Source of the DNA: Apostichopus japonicus
Lineage: Eukaryota; Echinodermata; Holothuroidea; Aspidochirotida; Stichopodidae
Assembly (NCBI RefSeq): GCF_037975245.1
Contig: NC_092562.1
Location: 21,719,054 to 21,783,053 of the forward strand
DNA length: 64,000 bases
Direction of reading: 5' to 3'
This document shows, piece by piece, positions 38,186-47,500 of the stretch (position 1 is the first letter of the stretch; each line of letters opens with the position of its first letter). The position numbers and the translations under genes are program-made. The notes beneath the pieces are model-generated. The model worked only from the letters and a program-made list of their open reading frames with translations. It was not told the origin of the DNA and did not search any database.

Positions 38186-39732
38186 TTTTGTAGGGAATCA
38201 ATTATTGTGTCTCAAAATGGATATTTTGTAAAATACCACAGAACTTAAAATAATACACCTCCTATCTACATACTCTGTCCCATGAATATACATGGCCACA
38301 GCTCCTTCATGGGCTTCATTCGATAAAAAGGATATCAAAGATATGCATAGCTTTATGGGTTGAGTTTCATTACTGCTCACCCTCAGAAAATGCTTTGAAG
38401 GATTGACCTCTTCTACTAGAAGTTCATTTTTTTTGTTGTTGCTTATAATTGCTTATAATTTCCTCTCCCCTTCTTTGTGAAGCAAACAGTTAAAGTAATG
38501 TTATCACATCGTCTCTCTGTAAATGTCAGTTTTTCTGTTTTGTTTTATCTATCCAATGATTTCTGTAAGTAGACTGTTTTCTCTTAAATTGCTGCCTACA
38601 TAAACAATGATGTTTTTGCTGTCATTGTTTCATTTCCAGGTATAACGGTCATCTCGTCAGCATCCTCTCGGCAGATGATCAGAACTTCATCAGGAGCATG
38701 ATGTCCGGTCTCGATGTCTGGATTGGTGAGTCTCAGGGGTATTTTTGTACAGGATAAATACTGTTCCATGGTCACTCTTTATATTTTAACCAAGCAGAAT
38801 TTAATCATAGAAGTGTATGCATACAGGGTTCTGATTGTAACCATTGAGGAGTTATCACTAAGATTTTACAATTTCACTTCATATAAAGAGAAGGGGAAAA
38901 AAAATTGTGCCCCCTCCCCCCCCCCCAAAGAAAAAAAGAAAAGAAAGGTGATATGATCTAAGAATATAATGTAATAATTACCTTCATAGCTCAGTGTTGA
39001 CACATTGGAAAGTTTTCCATTTGGTTTTCTTGACTGTATGTTAGTACTTAGTGTTGTTAGATTATGTAAGATACCCTAAATCTCTTTACTGTTATTACAA
39101 AGTTTTAATATTTAGCTCTATAGCAGGGGTTCCCTAACTGGGGTGCATGAACCCCCAGGGGGTGCGTGAGTCCATCCCAGGGGGTTCGTGAGACGTTTCT
39201 GAAAGTCAAAATTAGAGTACTTTTTTGTTGAACTAAAATCTGATATATCACATAATTTAGTAATGTACAAAAGTCGTATCTATCAACAAACTCTGCGATA
39301 TTACACTATGAACTTTTACGAAGCACTGTTATGCGTATTATAGTATAATAATGACTCAGATCATGTCTCGAAAAGTTGGGGGTTGTGGACAACTCTGACA
39401 TCCACAGGGGTTTCGTGGGGGGGATAAAGTTAGGGAAACCCTGCTCTAGTGGCTGTTTTGAAAGATACCTTTTTTTGGTTTGGATCAAGCTCCTTTTTCA
39501 TACTCCTTTTGCTTGTCTCCTCGGTGTAGGTCTCAACGATAAAAACCGAGAGGGTCACTGGGAGTGGATCTCCGGGGATCAAATTTCGTTCTCGAGATGG
39601 AAGCCAAATACCAAGTCCAAGAGGCGAGACCAAAGGAACTGTGTCTATATGAACACTCGATTCAGATGGGTGGACGACGTCTGCGATATGGACGTCAGGC
39701 GGTTTATTTGTATGAAAGACGCAGTCTTTTAA
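23655..39732 (+). CDS. FREM1: FREM1-like extracellular matrix protein, complete coding region, 10 coding exons
   Basis: Secreted basement-membrane protein of the Fras1/Frem family. Coding exons: 23655-23900, 24612-26836, 27532-30096, 30829-31181, 32191-32765, 34715-34858, 36519-36675, 36903-36987, 38640-38725, 39530-39732. All introns are GT..AG, phases match at every join, and the total is 6,639 nt (2,212 residues plus stop), close to vertebrate FREM1 (about 2,180). Domains: signal peptide about 1-27; FREM-type N-terminal region to about 290; twelve CSPG repeats to about 1,665, each with an [ST]FxQxD-like signature; Calx-beta about 1,685-1,797; Pro/Gly-rich linker about 1,798-1,990; C-type lectin domain about 2,085-2,212. 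One Calx-beta plus a terminal lectin domain separates FREM1 from FRAS1, FREM2 and FREM3, which lack the lectin domain. Family role: Fraser complex in epidermal-dermal adhesion. That it does the same here is inferred. Confidence 0.93.
23901..24611 (+). other. FREM1 intron with G/A-rich minisatellite at its 5' end
   Basis: 711-base intron. From about 23945 to 24080, beginning some 45 bases inside the donor, it carries an imperfect tandem repeat of a GGGGCAGAGAGG-like unit. The sense strand is nearly free of C, giving many GGG runs. The remainder is AT-rich and unremarkable. Confidence 0.7.
24612..26836 (+). CDS. FREM1: FREM1 large exon 1: N-terminal domain and CSPG repeats 1-4, start of 5
   Basis: 2,225-nt exon. 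The acceptor CCCAG ends at 24611 and donor GTAGGT starts at 26837 (phase 2). It opens with VFDCMHF, the expected continuation of exon 1. The open frame running in from 24588 is intron read-through. CSPG signatures seen include QSFSQYDLEQM, MFSQADIDRG, IEFSQRDLLRG and RSFTQGDISDR. Third positions are much more GC-rich than in surrounding introns. The long antisense frames here are shadows of this coding sequence. Confidence 0.92.
26880..26955. repeat. G-run cluster at the start of FREM1 intron 2
   Basis: Repeated GAGGGGGAGGGAGGGGGAAG in the sense strand, about 45-120 bases inside the donor. At least four GGG runs with short spacers meet the usual G-quadruplex pattern. The rest of the intron (to 27531) has no other feature I can name. 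Confidence 0.7.
27532..30096 (+). CDS. FREM1: FREM1 large exon 2: end of CSPG repeat 5 through repeat 12
   Basis: 2,565-nt exon. The acceptor CTGACAG ends at 27531; donor GTAATT follows at 30097. It opens YVHGGSDSLQDEFT, completing repeat 5 begun in the previous exon. Repeat signatures include NRFSQKDVDDG, DSFTFDDIQEG, TNFTQRDVNLN, ASFTQVDLIGQ, HSFSQLDVDN and RQFTQEEVDQ. It ends within CAGNAVVNKR, the transition to Calx-beta. The frame upstream of 27532 is intronic. Confidence 0.92.
30265..30475 (+). repeat. Dispersed AGGTCA-bearing repeat, copy C, in FREM1 intron 3
   Basis: Perfect DR4: AGGTCA at 30372-30377 and 30382-30387 with spacer ACAG. Flanks CAAAGTTGAAAAATCTTG and GGTTGAACTTCACAATG match copies A and B. 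Confidence 0.75.
30829..31181 (+). CDS. FREM1: FREM1 exon encoding the Calx-beta domain
   Basis: The acceptor TTCCTCAG ends at 30828; donor GTGAGT starts at 31182 (phase 1). It encodes FDFSWSLITFPES, then a Calx-beta domain: VGIRSVQMTANRDEDYVEP, then DDLEENRERFRVRLQEP, the usual 'EGxExFxVxL' segment. The donor sequence is itself the seed of the tandem repeat that follows. Confidence 0.9.
31182..31800 (+). repeat. Tandem repeat amplifying a 5' splice site (FREM1 intron 4)
   Basis: The real donor GTGAGTTGCAACAGTG at 31182 recurs at 31249 and 31317 with the same flanking bases, then in diverged form (GTGAGTTTCAG at 31381, GTGAGTTAC at 31430, GTGAGTTTCAG at 31505, GTGAGTCAC near 31771). Spacing starts at 64-68 bases. 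Some later units also repeat the last exon bases (GGATGGTGA near 31557, 31668 and 31716). The rest of each unit is G-rich. Confidence 0.88.
32191..32765 (+). CDS. FREM1: FREM1 exon encoding Pro/Gly-rich linker
   Basis: The acceptor GCATTCCAG ends at 32190; donor GTGAGA at 32766 (phase 0). It encodes about 191 residues rich in Pro, Gly, Asn and Asp, with two Cys-Cys pairs (GGGGCCDGG near the start and GECCPPNPP mid-exon) and an SSSSDG end. This region joins Calx-beta to the lectin domain and is expected to be disordered. It is poorly conserved in the family, so the assignment rests on position and phase. Confidence 0.8.
34186..34213. repeat. (TA)n microsatellite in FREM1 intron 5
   Basis: Fourteen consecutive TA-type dinucleotides. 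The rest of this 1.9-kb intron (32766-34714) holds several poly-G tracts (33720-33780, 33902-33920) and no coding signal. Confidence 0.85.
34715..34858 (+). CDS. FREM1: FREM1 small linker exon
   Basis: 144 nt, exactly 48 codons, phase 0 on both sides. The acceptor TTGGTAG ends at 34714; donor GTAAGC at 34859. The peptide starts VLDHIFAPSVVHG and includes a second SSSSDG tract like that ending the previous exon. Because it is symmetric it could be skipped without a frameshift. It has no family signature and is supported by frame and splice sites only. Confidence 0.7.
34935..35183 (-). mobile_element. tRNA-derived SINE, copy 2
   Basis: Read on the - strand it starts TGGAGTGTTAGCTCAGTGG (pol III A box) and carries GGTTCGAGTCAC (B box) about 35 bases later. 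A conserved body follows (GACGTTAAATATGAATC, GGTCAGCTTGCGG, CAAGTTCCTGCTTGCAGGA) and an ATACATACATGC tail. It matches the copy at 5366-5612 over its whole length, including the tRNA-unrelated body. It lies in FREM1 intron 6, antisense to the gene. Confidence 0.87.
35186..35440 (-). mobile_element. tRNA-derived SINE, copy 3 (distinct subfamily)
   Basis: Directly adjoins copy 2 in the same orientation. On the - strand: GCGGAGTGTATAGCCTAGTGG, a good B box GGTTCGATTCCC, body elements GGACGTTAAATGGATGT and CGGTCAGCTTGCGAGTC, GAGTTCCTGCTTGCGGGA, and a tail of ATACATACATACATGC. The body is clearly related to copy 2 but diverged, so the two are different subfamilies and not a recent tandem duplication. 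Confidence 0.87.
36278..36366. repeat. (TA)n tract interrupted by TATC
   Basis: Runs of AT dinucleotide separated by single C insertions (ATATATCTATATAT), in FREM1 intron 6. A shorter ATATAT run follows near 36456-36482. Confidence 0.9.
36519..36675 (+). CDS. FREM1: FREM1 exon before the lectin domain
   Basis: The acceptor TTTCTCAG ends at 36518; donor GTACGT at 36676 (phase 1). It encodes IAKVLPCSGLNEGEVRLHH, then YFMCDGASWQKVSV, matching the FREM1 segment in which a Cys pair precedes the lectin domain. The exon ends RCEEG, entering that domain. Confidence 0.87.
36690..36835 (+). repeat. About 15-bp minisatellite at the start of FREM1 intron 7
   Basis: Unit GCATTGTCCTCAAGG with variants, about 9-10 copies, starting some 15 bases after the donor at 36676. 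It occupies most of this 227-base intron, leaving about 65 bases before the acceptor at 36902. Confidence 0.88.
36903..36987 (+). CDS. FREM1: FREM1 C-type lectin domain exon 1
   Basis: The acceptor TTTACAG ends at 36902; donor GTATGA at 36988 (phase 2). It encodes WIFHQQRCYMLSNSARTW, then DRAQRRCGER: the opening W..H...CY and W..A...C pattern of C-type lectin-like folds. Confidence 0.9.
38110..38181. repeat. (TA)n microsatellite in FREM1 intron 8
   Basis: About 70 bases of almost pure TA with three TATTATATAT interruptions. Confidence 0.9.
38640..38725 (+). CDS. FREM1: FREM1 C-type lectin domain exon 2
   Basis: The acceptor ATTTCCAG ends at 38639; donor GTGAGT at 38726 (phase 1). It encodes YNGHLVSILSADDQNFI, then MSGLDVWIG: the conserved G-x-L-V-S-I and WIG core of the fold. 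Confidence 0.9.
39124..39443. mobile_element. hAT-like MITE in FREM1 intron 9
   Basis: Terminal inverted repeats CAGGGGTTCCCTAACT and AGTTAGGGAAACCCTG (15 of 16 match). The flanks CTCTATAG and CTCTAGTG share five of eight bases at their start, consistent with a decayed 8-bp target duplication. The CAGGGGTTCCC start is typical of hAT/Charlie-type elements. 320 bases, no transposase. It ends 86 bases before the final FREM1 exon. Confidence 0.82.
39530..39732 (+). CDS. FREM1: FREM1 terminal coding exon: end of C-type lectin domain
   Basis: The acceptor GGTGTAG ends at 39529; stop TAA at 39730-39732. It encodes LNDKNREGHWEWISGD, then RNCVYMNTRFRWVDDVC, then FICMKDAVF. The WIGL..G.W.W frame and the last two cysteines are kept. 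The usual calcium/sugar site is altered: KPN in place of EPN and WVDD in place of WND, so classical calcium-dependent sugar binding is unlikely. Confidence 0.92.
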
Positions 39733-40513
39733 ATTTGACATTGTGGTCTGGCCACGAACTGGCCGGTACCAACAGACTTGAGATATCAGAAAAGGCAGCG
39801 GTTTGTCTATTGCCACGAATCTTACAAGGCAGCAAGTGAATGAAGGATCGAAGTAGTTTATAGCCAAAGTCAATTGCACAACATATTAATGCCAGAGAGG
39901 AAACTCTTTCAAGTTTGACTGCACGGCTGGTGCCAGGCTGTACCAAGGAATAGCCATGTGAATTATGTCGTTCAAGGAGTTCACTGTGTTGGCAGCATAA
40001 CATTTTCCTGTGTTTAAACAACTTAGCCTCTGCTGTCTGTTTACTGCTATAGCAGTATGCTGAGTAGGGGTCATGGCATATACATATGCTGCCTGTTTAC
40101 TGCTATAGCAGTATCCTCTGGCTTAACATTTTGTCCTCAAGAAGTTTTGTAGTCTCTTCATTGTTCATTTATAAAGTTTAAGCTGATTTTTGTGCTGGTA
40201 AAGATGCTGCATATGTTTGTTTTAGGTCTTGTATTCTGTGCAACATCACACATATTGATTCTTTACTAGCTCTTCTATAAATCATTGAAACTTATTTATA
40301 ATCTGTAAAGTTGTACTGATGTATTTGTAAGCTTCTTTTTTTATTTTATGAGATGGTGTAACTAGGTTTGTAAGAGCAATTGAAGAGGATGTCAGAAACT
40401 GATCAAAGCATTCTTCTCACAGTGGTAAGGTATTGATAATGACAGCAATAGTTTCCATGGTGACAGTGCTCAACATTTTAACAGAGGAGTTGGTCTTGAA
40501 ACGTTTAAATAAA
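39733..40513 (+). other. FREM1: FREM1 3'UTR with candidate poly(A) signal
   Basis: Sequence after the stop has no long coding frame. The first AATAAA is at 40508-40513, with further AATAAA at 40800-40805 and 40895-40900, so the true 3' end could be up to about 400 bases further on. Inside is a diverged local duplication (about 40027-40056 and 40083-40112), each copy centred on CTGCTATAGCAG, a perfect 12-base palindrome. Confidence 0.55.
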
Positions 40514-40900
40514 GTGGTGCAGCCAACTGAATACCAAAGCAATTATTTGATATCAAACTTTTGAGCGCAGATGGGTGGGAATTGCATTTAAAAATCTGTC
40601 TTTTACTATTATGAGTCAACTACACACCTAACACTGCCAATTTTTGTTGAAAAAGATGGGCATGGTAATAAGTGAATTGTAGGCCAGTTTCTTTGTTTTG
40701 ACTTATTTATATCGGAAGCGTGGCAAAAGCTGTTTCATTCAAATTCCATTAACGAAAGAATGATTTTGGTTACTCCAGTGTATAGAGAACAACTGCTGTA
40801 ATAAAATACAGAGGTAACATCAACATTTTTTACTCTTCATGTTTCGTTTATTGCTGTAACTTAATTCATGATTCACACAATATTTTTAAAGTGCAATAAA

Positions 40901-43900
40901 AAAATATACTGCTCAAAGAAATACAGAAACGGGGAATAAACTATACACTTAGGAAACTGAGAAAAAAACAAACAGGCAAAGTTAGCAATATCGAGTACAC
41001 AGTTCTGTTTAATATTTAGGCTGGTTTTTAATTTGTCTAACTTCCTAACATTATCACCCCATTGTCTGTTGGATGTTTTGCTATTTACATACCAGGAAAA
41101 TATCTGGCAGAATATGCCAGTTTAGGGTCAAAATATAACAACAAAGAAAGGTACTAGAATCATGACAAAAACTGAAACCGATACAAACATTAATACAATG
41201 ATTTGATGAAACAAAATACTTTTTTTTTTACATAATTCAATATTATATTACATAGTTCCTCAATATACAGTGTAAACATGAGTATATGGATGTAATGCTA
41301 TTTAATAATCAACACACATGGATAACCTACAATTCTAATTCATATGTAGTGAATTTTTTCAGGAAGAACTCATTCAGTAGCCCTCTGTTGACATCACTCT
41401 CTCCCCCCCATTCTTTAGTTAATATTAAATCCTTCATTTTTAATATCCCTAACTTTAGATTTAAAAGACCCTAAATCTATTGAAAACAAAAATCCATGCC
41501 TGATAAAGAGATGGTTTAGGGCTCTATTGTGACAAAAACAATTCTAGATATGCTGAAATAGCCATGCATTGTACAGAAATTACTACATAATTTTTAAACA
41601 TGTTTTCACAAGCTTTGAGCAATGCAGTTTTCATTGAAGTTTGGTACCCTCACAAACAGCCACTGCTTGTTTTCATTCTTAATGAAACTCCTTAAAAATG
41701 ATTGTTATTGTCACTCTGTACATGTATTGTAAATGTTTTGGACATAACCAGTTTTAAAACATTTCTTACATCAATATTTTGAGCCTTTACACTCTTGCAA
41801 TTTATTGAAGATTCTTGGTGTTCATTTAAGGAGAAAAAAAAAATTCTTGCATATTTCTATAAATTTTGAGTGTTTATTTTTTTTCAACATGAGTCTAGAA
41901 TTTAAAGGGACATAGGTACTAGATATCTGTACTGAAATTCCTATTCCTGATGCCATCCTTGGAAAATATTTCAAATGGAGATGGAGGGACGGTAAAGAAC
42001 ACTGAGCGATAACAATAAATAACTGCCAGTGATAAGATGATAGATTGCATAAGTTACTTGAAGCACCATGGGATATAAAGGACTCTTTTTTTACTTTGTA
42101 CAGTCTACGCATTATCATGAAACTCAATCTCATAAAACCGGACTGGACTGGAGATGAACTCAATAGCTAAAGAAATGGATGTAACAAAGTAAAAAAATTA
42201 TAACTTGGTATGGACAGAATCAAATCACTATTCTTTTAACCCCCCAAAAAGGTAGCTTTTCTAGAATATGCCCTACAAAGCATGTGTAAACCTTTGTTTT
42301 AATATGCATACACAATGTGTTATTGATATACCACATATAATATAAACATATAGTGTATACCAATAATTCACTTTATCCAACATTTCATAATTTTCTGAGA
42401 AAAACATCAATAGTGAGTAAAACTGCAAGCAATATCACTAAGCTGAAATATGACAATAACCATTAATGGCGAATGAAAACAACTTCTGGACTATTTTGTA
42501 AATGTAGACATGTTTATTCAGGGTTCAAAATGGACCAACACTTCTCTTTGTTTTCAAATGATATTAAAGATAAGTGTTGTTCATCAAACTGAACAATTTC
42601 CCACAAAAATCAAGTCTGCTCTGATGTTTTACTAGATTTTAACAAAACATCTCCACACTACAAGCTTTGAACCATGCAACTGAACTGAACATGTATTTTG
42701 AGTTGTTTGTGAACTATTGCCTTGTGTTGAAGCTTCCAAACACATTAAAAATCAGATAAATGCCATACAGGATTCATTGGTCTCTCTGGTGAGTAGCAAG
42801 CCATTACTAAACATAATTTAACAGAAAGTAGTGTGTAGACTTTCTTGAAATAAGGCTCAATAAGGACAATCTATAATTGTTTTATATGAAGGATCAGTCA
42901 GCAACTGGCAAAGGAGAGACAAATACTACTTTTTTTTTAACAGTCCAAGGAACAAGTATTTGACTGTCAAGAAGTTGTCTCAGTTTACAACATTATGTGG
43001 GTTGAGATCAACCTAATAATCTTTCATGACTATCCTCTCCAAGTCAGGCTTTAGGTAAGCTGCCTAGAAGATATCTACCTAGCCTAACAGTATTGATGTA
43101 TTGGGATCTTCATCCTAGTGTTAAGTACATATGTACTTGTTACCTATAACTTGGGTGATGATTATAATGAGCTGAAAGTCTTGCAATTTGCAGCTCTATA
43201 TTTCATTAGCTATCGAAAATTGTTAGCTTATATGAAAGATCTTTGTGAAGAATAACTTCCCAAGACAGCTTAGAAAACTCTTGCTCCGTTTGGGAGATAT
43301 CTAAGTTTAAAAATCATCTCTGTGAGCTGTCATTTTGTGAATCTGTGATGTCATAGTTACACTAGGATCTGAACCTTTTACTATCTCCTTTTTTTCTCCA
43401 TATAGGTAGAATGTTAACAGCATTGACAATGAAAGCATTGTCATCACTAGGTCAGGTAAACATCTTCAATAATTTAGGTTCAACATTTGAACCAAATATG
43501 ATTCATTCCAAAAATAAACATTGCAGAAAGTATTAAAAGATAACATACAAACAATTTTTAAGCACATATGGCTTAATAGTGTCATATCTATACTTGTTTC
43601 AAACCTTCAGCTGACATACAGTTGTAGGTTGTTGCATAATATTCAGAAGAAATATAGTGATGTAAGACAACCCCCCACCCCCACCCCCCAAAAGAAATCC
43701 CTTAAAACAATCATAATATGATAGAGAAAGGGTCCGTTTGCATTGTTCAAACTGATGCATTAGAACTGAATATACCCCTTTGAAGAAAATAAATTGTTTA
43801 CTGTTGTTTAAAAATGCCACGGTTTGGCATTGTGTCTTTTCACACTCAGTCTGTTTACTTAATCATTCCTTCATGATTCTTTAGTGTCTCTGCAAATCTC

Positions 43901-44132
43901 ACAAAAGTCAATCAAGCTTACTGCCAAAAGAGGATGATACAAACAGGAGACACCGGCAGTTTAAATTCAAAATGGCGGGCCAATCTTCACTCTACTACTA
44001 TGAGTTCTCTCTTCCCAACTTATAAAACGTCTCACTTTTCTCCATCAAAATCAACAAAATCTCAGATATAATAACTGTTGTTTTGCCCTACAGTTATCTT
44101 TCATGATGCGTTACTCAATTTTAGTTGAATTT
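40901..44132. other. Convergent intergenic region between FREM1 and ADAMTS
   Basis: AT-rich with no frame resembling a known protein on either strand; I looked here for a PLAC-type exon on the - strand and saw none. A C-rich simple tract (CCCCCCACCCCCACCCCCC) is at about 43671-43690. Confidence 0.6.
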
Positions 44133-44138
44133 TTTATT
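44133..44138 (-). terminator. Candidate poly(A) signal of the ADAMTS gene
   Basis: AATAAA on the - strand (TTTATT on +), about 175 bases after the stop codon. Plausible position, but single hexamers occur by chance in AT-rich DNA. Confidence 0.4.
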
Positions 44139-44312
44139 GTTTTTCTTGCAATTTCCTTCTGCTTGCGCAGTTGTAAACAGCCTCCATCTCAGTAACACAG
44201 CAGCAACAGCCTCCATTTGTTTTTCACTATAGTTCTGCTTCAATGTAAATCACATCTCCATCAGCCACTGTTGCTAAGGTAAAAACAGCCAAATATTCAG
44301 GGATTTTTCCCA

Positions 44313-44503
44313 CTATGGTCTACCCATAATCATTTTGACTTTAAACAAATTGCTTCTCTCCTCTCGTAATGTTATTCCGCTAAAGTCTAGTCTGTGAGCT
44401 GCTCGGTTTTCATTGTCTTCATCTTCGTCTTCTTCTTGTTCTCCTTCTTTCCCTTCCAGTAATTCTATCAAACTCTTGTGGTTGAAAGTGTTCATGTTTT
44501 CAG
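44313..44503 (-). CDS. ADAMTS6/10: ADAMTS candidate last exon with acidic tail and stop
   Basis: The acceptor ATATTAACAG ends at 44504; the two leading bases complete the split codon from the previous exon and the frame runs 62 codons to TAG (44313-44315). It encodes [17 protein letters not shown], an acidic run [12 protein letters not shown], then a basic-hydrophobic end ([12 protein letters not shown]). It has no PLAC cysteines. Support is the phase-matched acceptor and open frame only; a downstream or alternative PLAC exon is possible. Confidence 0.6.
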
Positions 44504-47500
44504 CTGTTAATATAGGTATTGCTTAAACAATGGGGGGCAGTCCTTGCCCATTCAAAACTTGAAAAACTACGAAACCACTACTCCCAGTTCAGAACAAGTT
44601 CTACAACAAATTCGGTTGAAGTAATCGTTGGCACAGAAACTGAACTTTTTAACGAGTGGACAGTATTGGACTGTTGGATCATCGATACAGCCTGGCAAAA
44701 TAAAATGACAGAAAAAAATATGAAAAATAAACTATGAATCGCTAAAATTAATTTGTGATGCTCTTTCGTGGAATTAACTATGTGACAATCAAATTTCTGT
44801 CTAACATTATTACATTCGTTCATGTAGTTTTAATGTGTGTAATATAAGATCCATTAGCTGTGCATGATATTCAACAATATACATATGTATGTTATCTACA
44901 AAGTTGATAAACTGGTTCCACCATGATAAGCTACAACATTAATCACACATGTGGACTGTCTAATCGGTCGACTGATGACTTTGTCAAAACCATTATAAAC
45001 TGCAAAAGCGTTAGCGTAGACTTACTAGCAGCAACGACCACATTATCGCAGGTCCTTTCACACTGTTGGGAATTTGATGGTTTACTCGTCGCATCGCAGT
45101 AGTCCTCGTGGAGAATGCTCCCGGCAAAGGCAAGGCAGTAGACAGAACGAGTATGCTGACCCTGTCCGCATTTTGCCGAACACTGCAAAGAGAGAAAAGC
45201 ATTCTCGAATGAAAGTAGATGTAGTTAGCTAAGGGATTAGCCCCATGATGGCAACAGGGATTACAGGGAGGGATCACTAACACCCCTGCTGCAACCCTGT
45301 CTCTTCTGACACATCAGGTTCTATTGAACAAAACAGAAGTTTTACTCCCAAGTACAAAATCACTGCACTAAAGTGCTTGGAGTCTTTACAACATTTGACA
45401 ACAACAAAAATACGAAAAAAACCTGCATTTTATTAAAGTGGCATAACTTTACTGGTGCCATAGTCACCCTTCAAAGCAAAGATACCTTAAGAGGAATTAT
45501 AAAATTAACTTCAGGTGTTGTGAATGTAAAAGATTTAGATTCAATTTAACTTGGTGCGGTACACAAGTTTATGTAATATGTGCTATGGCATGGTGGATAA
45601 AGGTGGGTGGCATTAGAAGTAATGAAACCTAGCATCTTTAATAGAGGTTGTGAGATTGATCTGGTAAGGTGGTTTTTTCATCCAGGAAAAATTCAGTCAA
45701 CTTGAAATGACACCTCTAAATTGTAAAAAATTTAAAAATAATTTAAAACTGTAACTTGGATAGAGCCTTGTGACGTAAAGTTTAAATTACAAGACATTCA
45801 GCTTCTCCTAAATGCATTTATGTGTCTCTTAGGCTCCTCAAATAACCACTTTTTAGGCTGATTATTATTATTATTACAAATCATTATGTAAATGTAACTG
45901 CTAATTAGGTGCGGCCAAATAATTGATCATGTGTAGGCTTGCTTACCTTGGATTAAGGAACATCTAAATATGTGTTTATATTACACAGCTTCTAAAGACC
46001 TACGACCCGACAGAAATCAGCTTGAAAAGGATCAGTTTGATCATTAGTTAACCTGACTGAGGGAGATTGGGTTGTTCGATTGTCAAACTGTTAGTTTCAG
46101 TCAAGAAATTTAAATGCTTTATATTTTTGCAGCATTTGAAGCTGGACTTTGTTAAAGACGGTGACTTTACCTCGCTCCATTGACCAGTGGTCCATCTTGG
46201 TGGGGGGCAGGCTTCATTATTACAAGACATGTGAGTGGCTGGTTTTCGGCTCCTGTCGCACATGTGGTCATCGTAATAAATGTCGGCTCTGTGACTCTTG
46301 CAGCTAACAGTACGTGTTTTCTTTCCAGGGCCACAGGTTGGCTCGCACTGAATGAGGGAAGAAAGGGCCTACAGTTAGTCTTTCACATTTAAGTAGGTGT
46401 GCAACCACAACTACAACCACCTAACCTGTTTCAGTCAATGACTCTGATGAGGTCCCCTCCTGTGTCCTACGGCACTTACACCCATCAAACATGTTCCAAT
46501 ACGCTAGTTAGACTAGGTCCAGTCCTGTTCCACTGCACAACTACAACCACCTAACCTGTTTCAATCAATGACTCTGATGAGGTCCCCTCTTGTGTCCCAC
46601 GGCACTTACACCCATCAAACATGTTCAAATTCGCTACTTAAACTAGGTCCAGTCCTGTACCACTGCACAACTACAACCACCTAACCTGTTTCAATCAATG
46701 ACTCTGATGAGGTCTAGGCCTGTTCCCCTGGACACCTACAACCACCTATTCTGTTTCTTTCAACTACTCAGATGAGGTCTAGGCCTGTTTCCCTGGACAA
46801 CTACAACCACCTAATCTGTTCCATTCAACTAATCAGATGAGGTCTAGGCCTGTTCCCCTGGACACCTACAACCACCTAATCTGTTCCAATCAACTACTCA
46901 GATGAGGTCTAGGCCTGTTCCCCTGGACACCTACAACCACCTATTCTGTTTCTTTCAACTACTCAGATGAGGTCTAGGCCTGTTTCCCTGGACAACTACA
47001 ACCACCTAATCTGTTCCATTCAACTAATCAGATGAGGTCTAGGCCTGTTCCCCTGGACACCTACAACCACCTAATCTGTTCCAATCAACTACTCAGATGA
47101 GGTCCAGGCCTGTTCCCCTGGACACCTACAACAACTTAATCTGTTCCATTCAACTACTCAGATGAGGTCCAGGCCTGTTCCCCTGGACACTTACAACCAC
47201 CTTATCTGTTCCATTCAACTACTCAGATGAGGTTCAGTCCTGCGTCCCTTTACACTTACTCTGGTCCAGTCACTGGTTTCCCATTCCGGTGGACATTCCT
47301 CTTCCATACAGCTACTAGTAGACAGAGGCTTGTAACCCGAGCAGGAGGACTCATCCACAATCTCTCGGGCCCCTGGGTATACTTCAATGAAGCAGTGAAC
47401 TTCTCTTGTCCTAGCCCCACTTCCACATGACCTGGTGCAGGGTGACCATGATCCTTTAAACCACCTAGACCAAACCAAAAAAACAAAAGACTGATATCAA

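Noticed and set aside
36205-38248. Ile/Tyr-rich small frames at 36205-36390 and 38063-38248
   Set aside because: Translations of (TA)n microsatellites in FREM1 introns.
44160-44225. Cys-rich - strand peptide (GGCCCCV) considered as a PLAC domain exon
   Set aside because: Cysteine spacing does not fit PLAC, and it lies after the candidate stop codon without a good acceptor.
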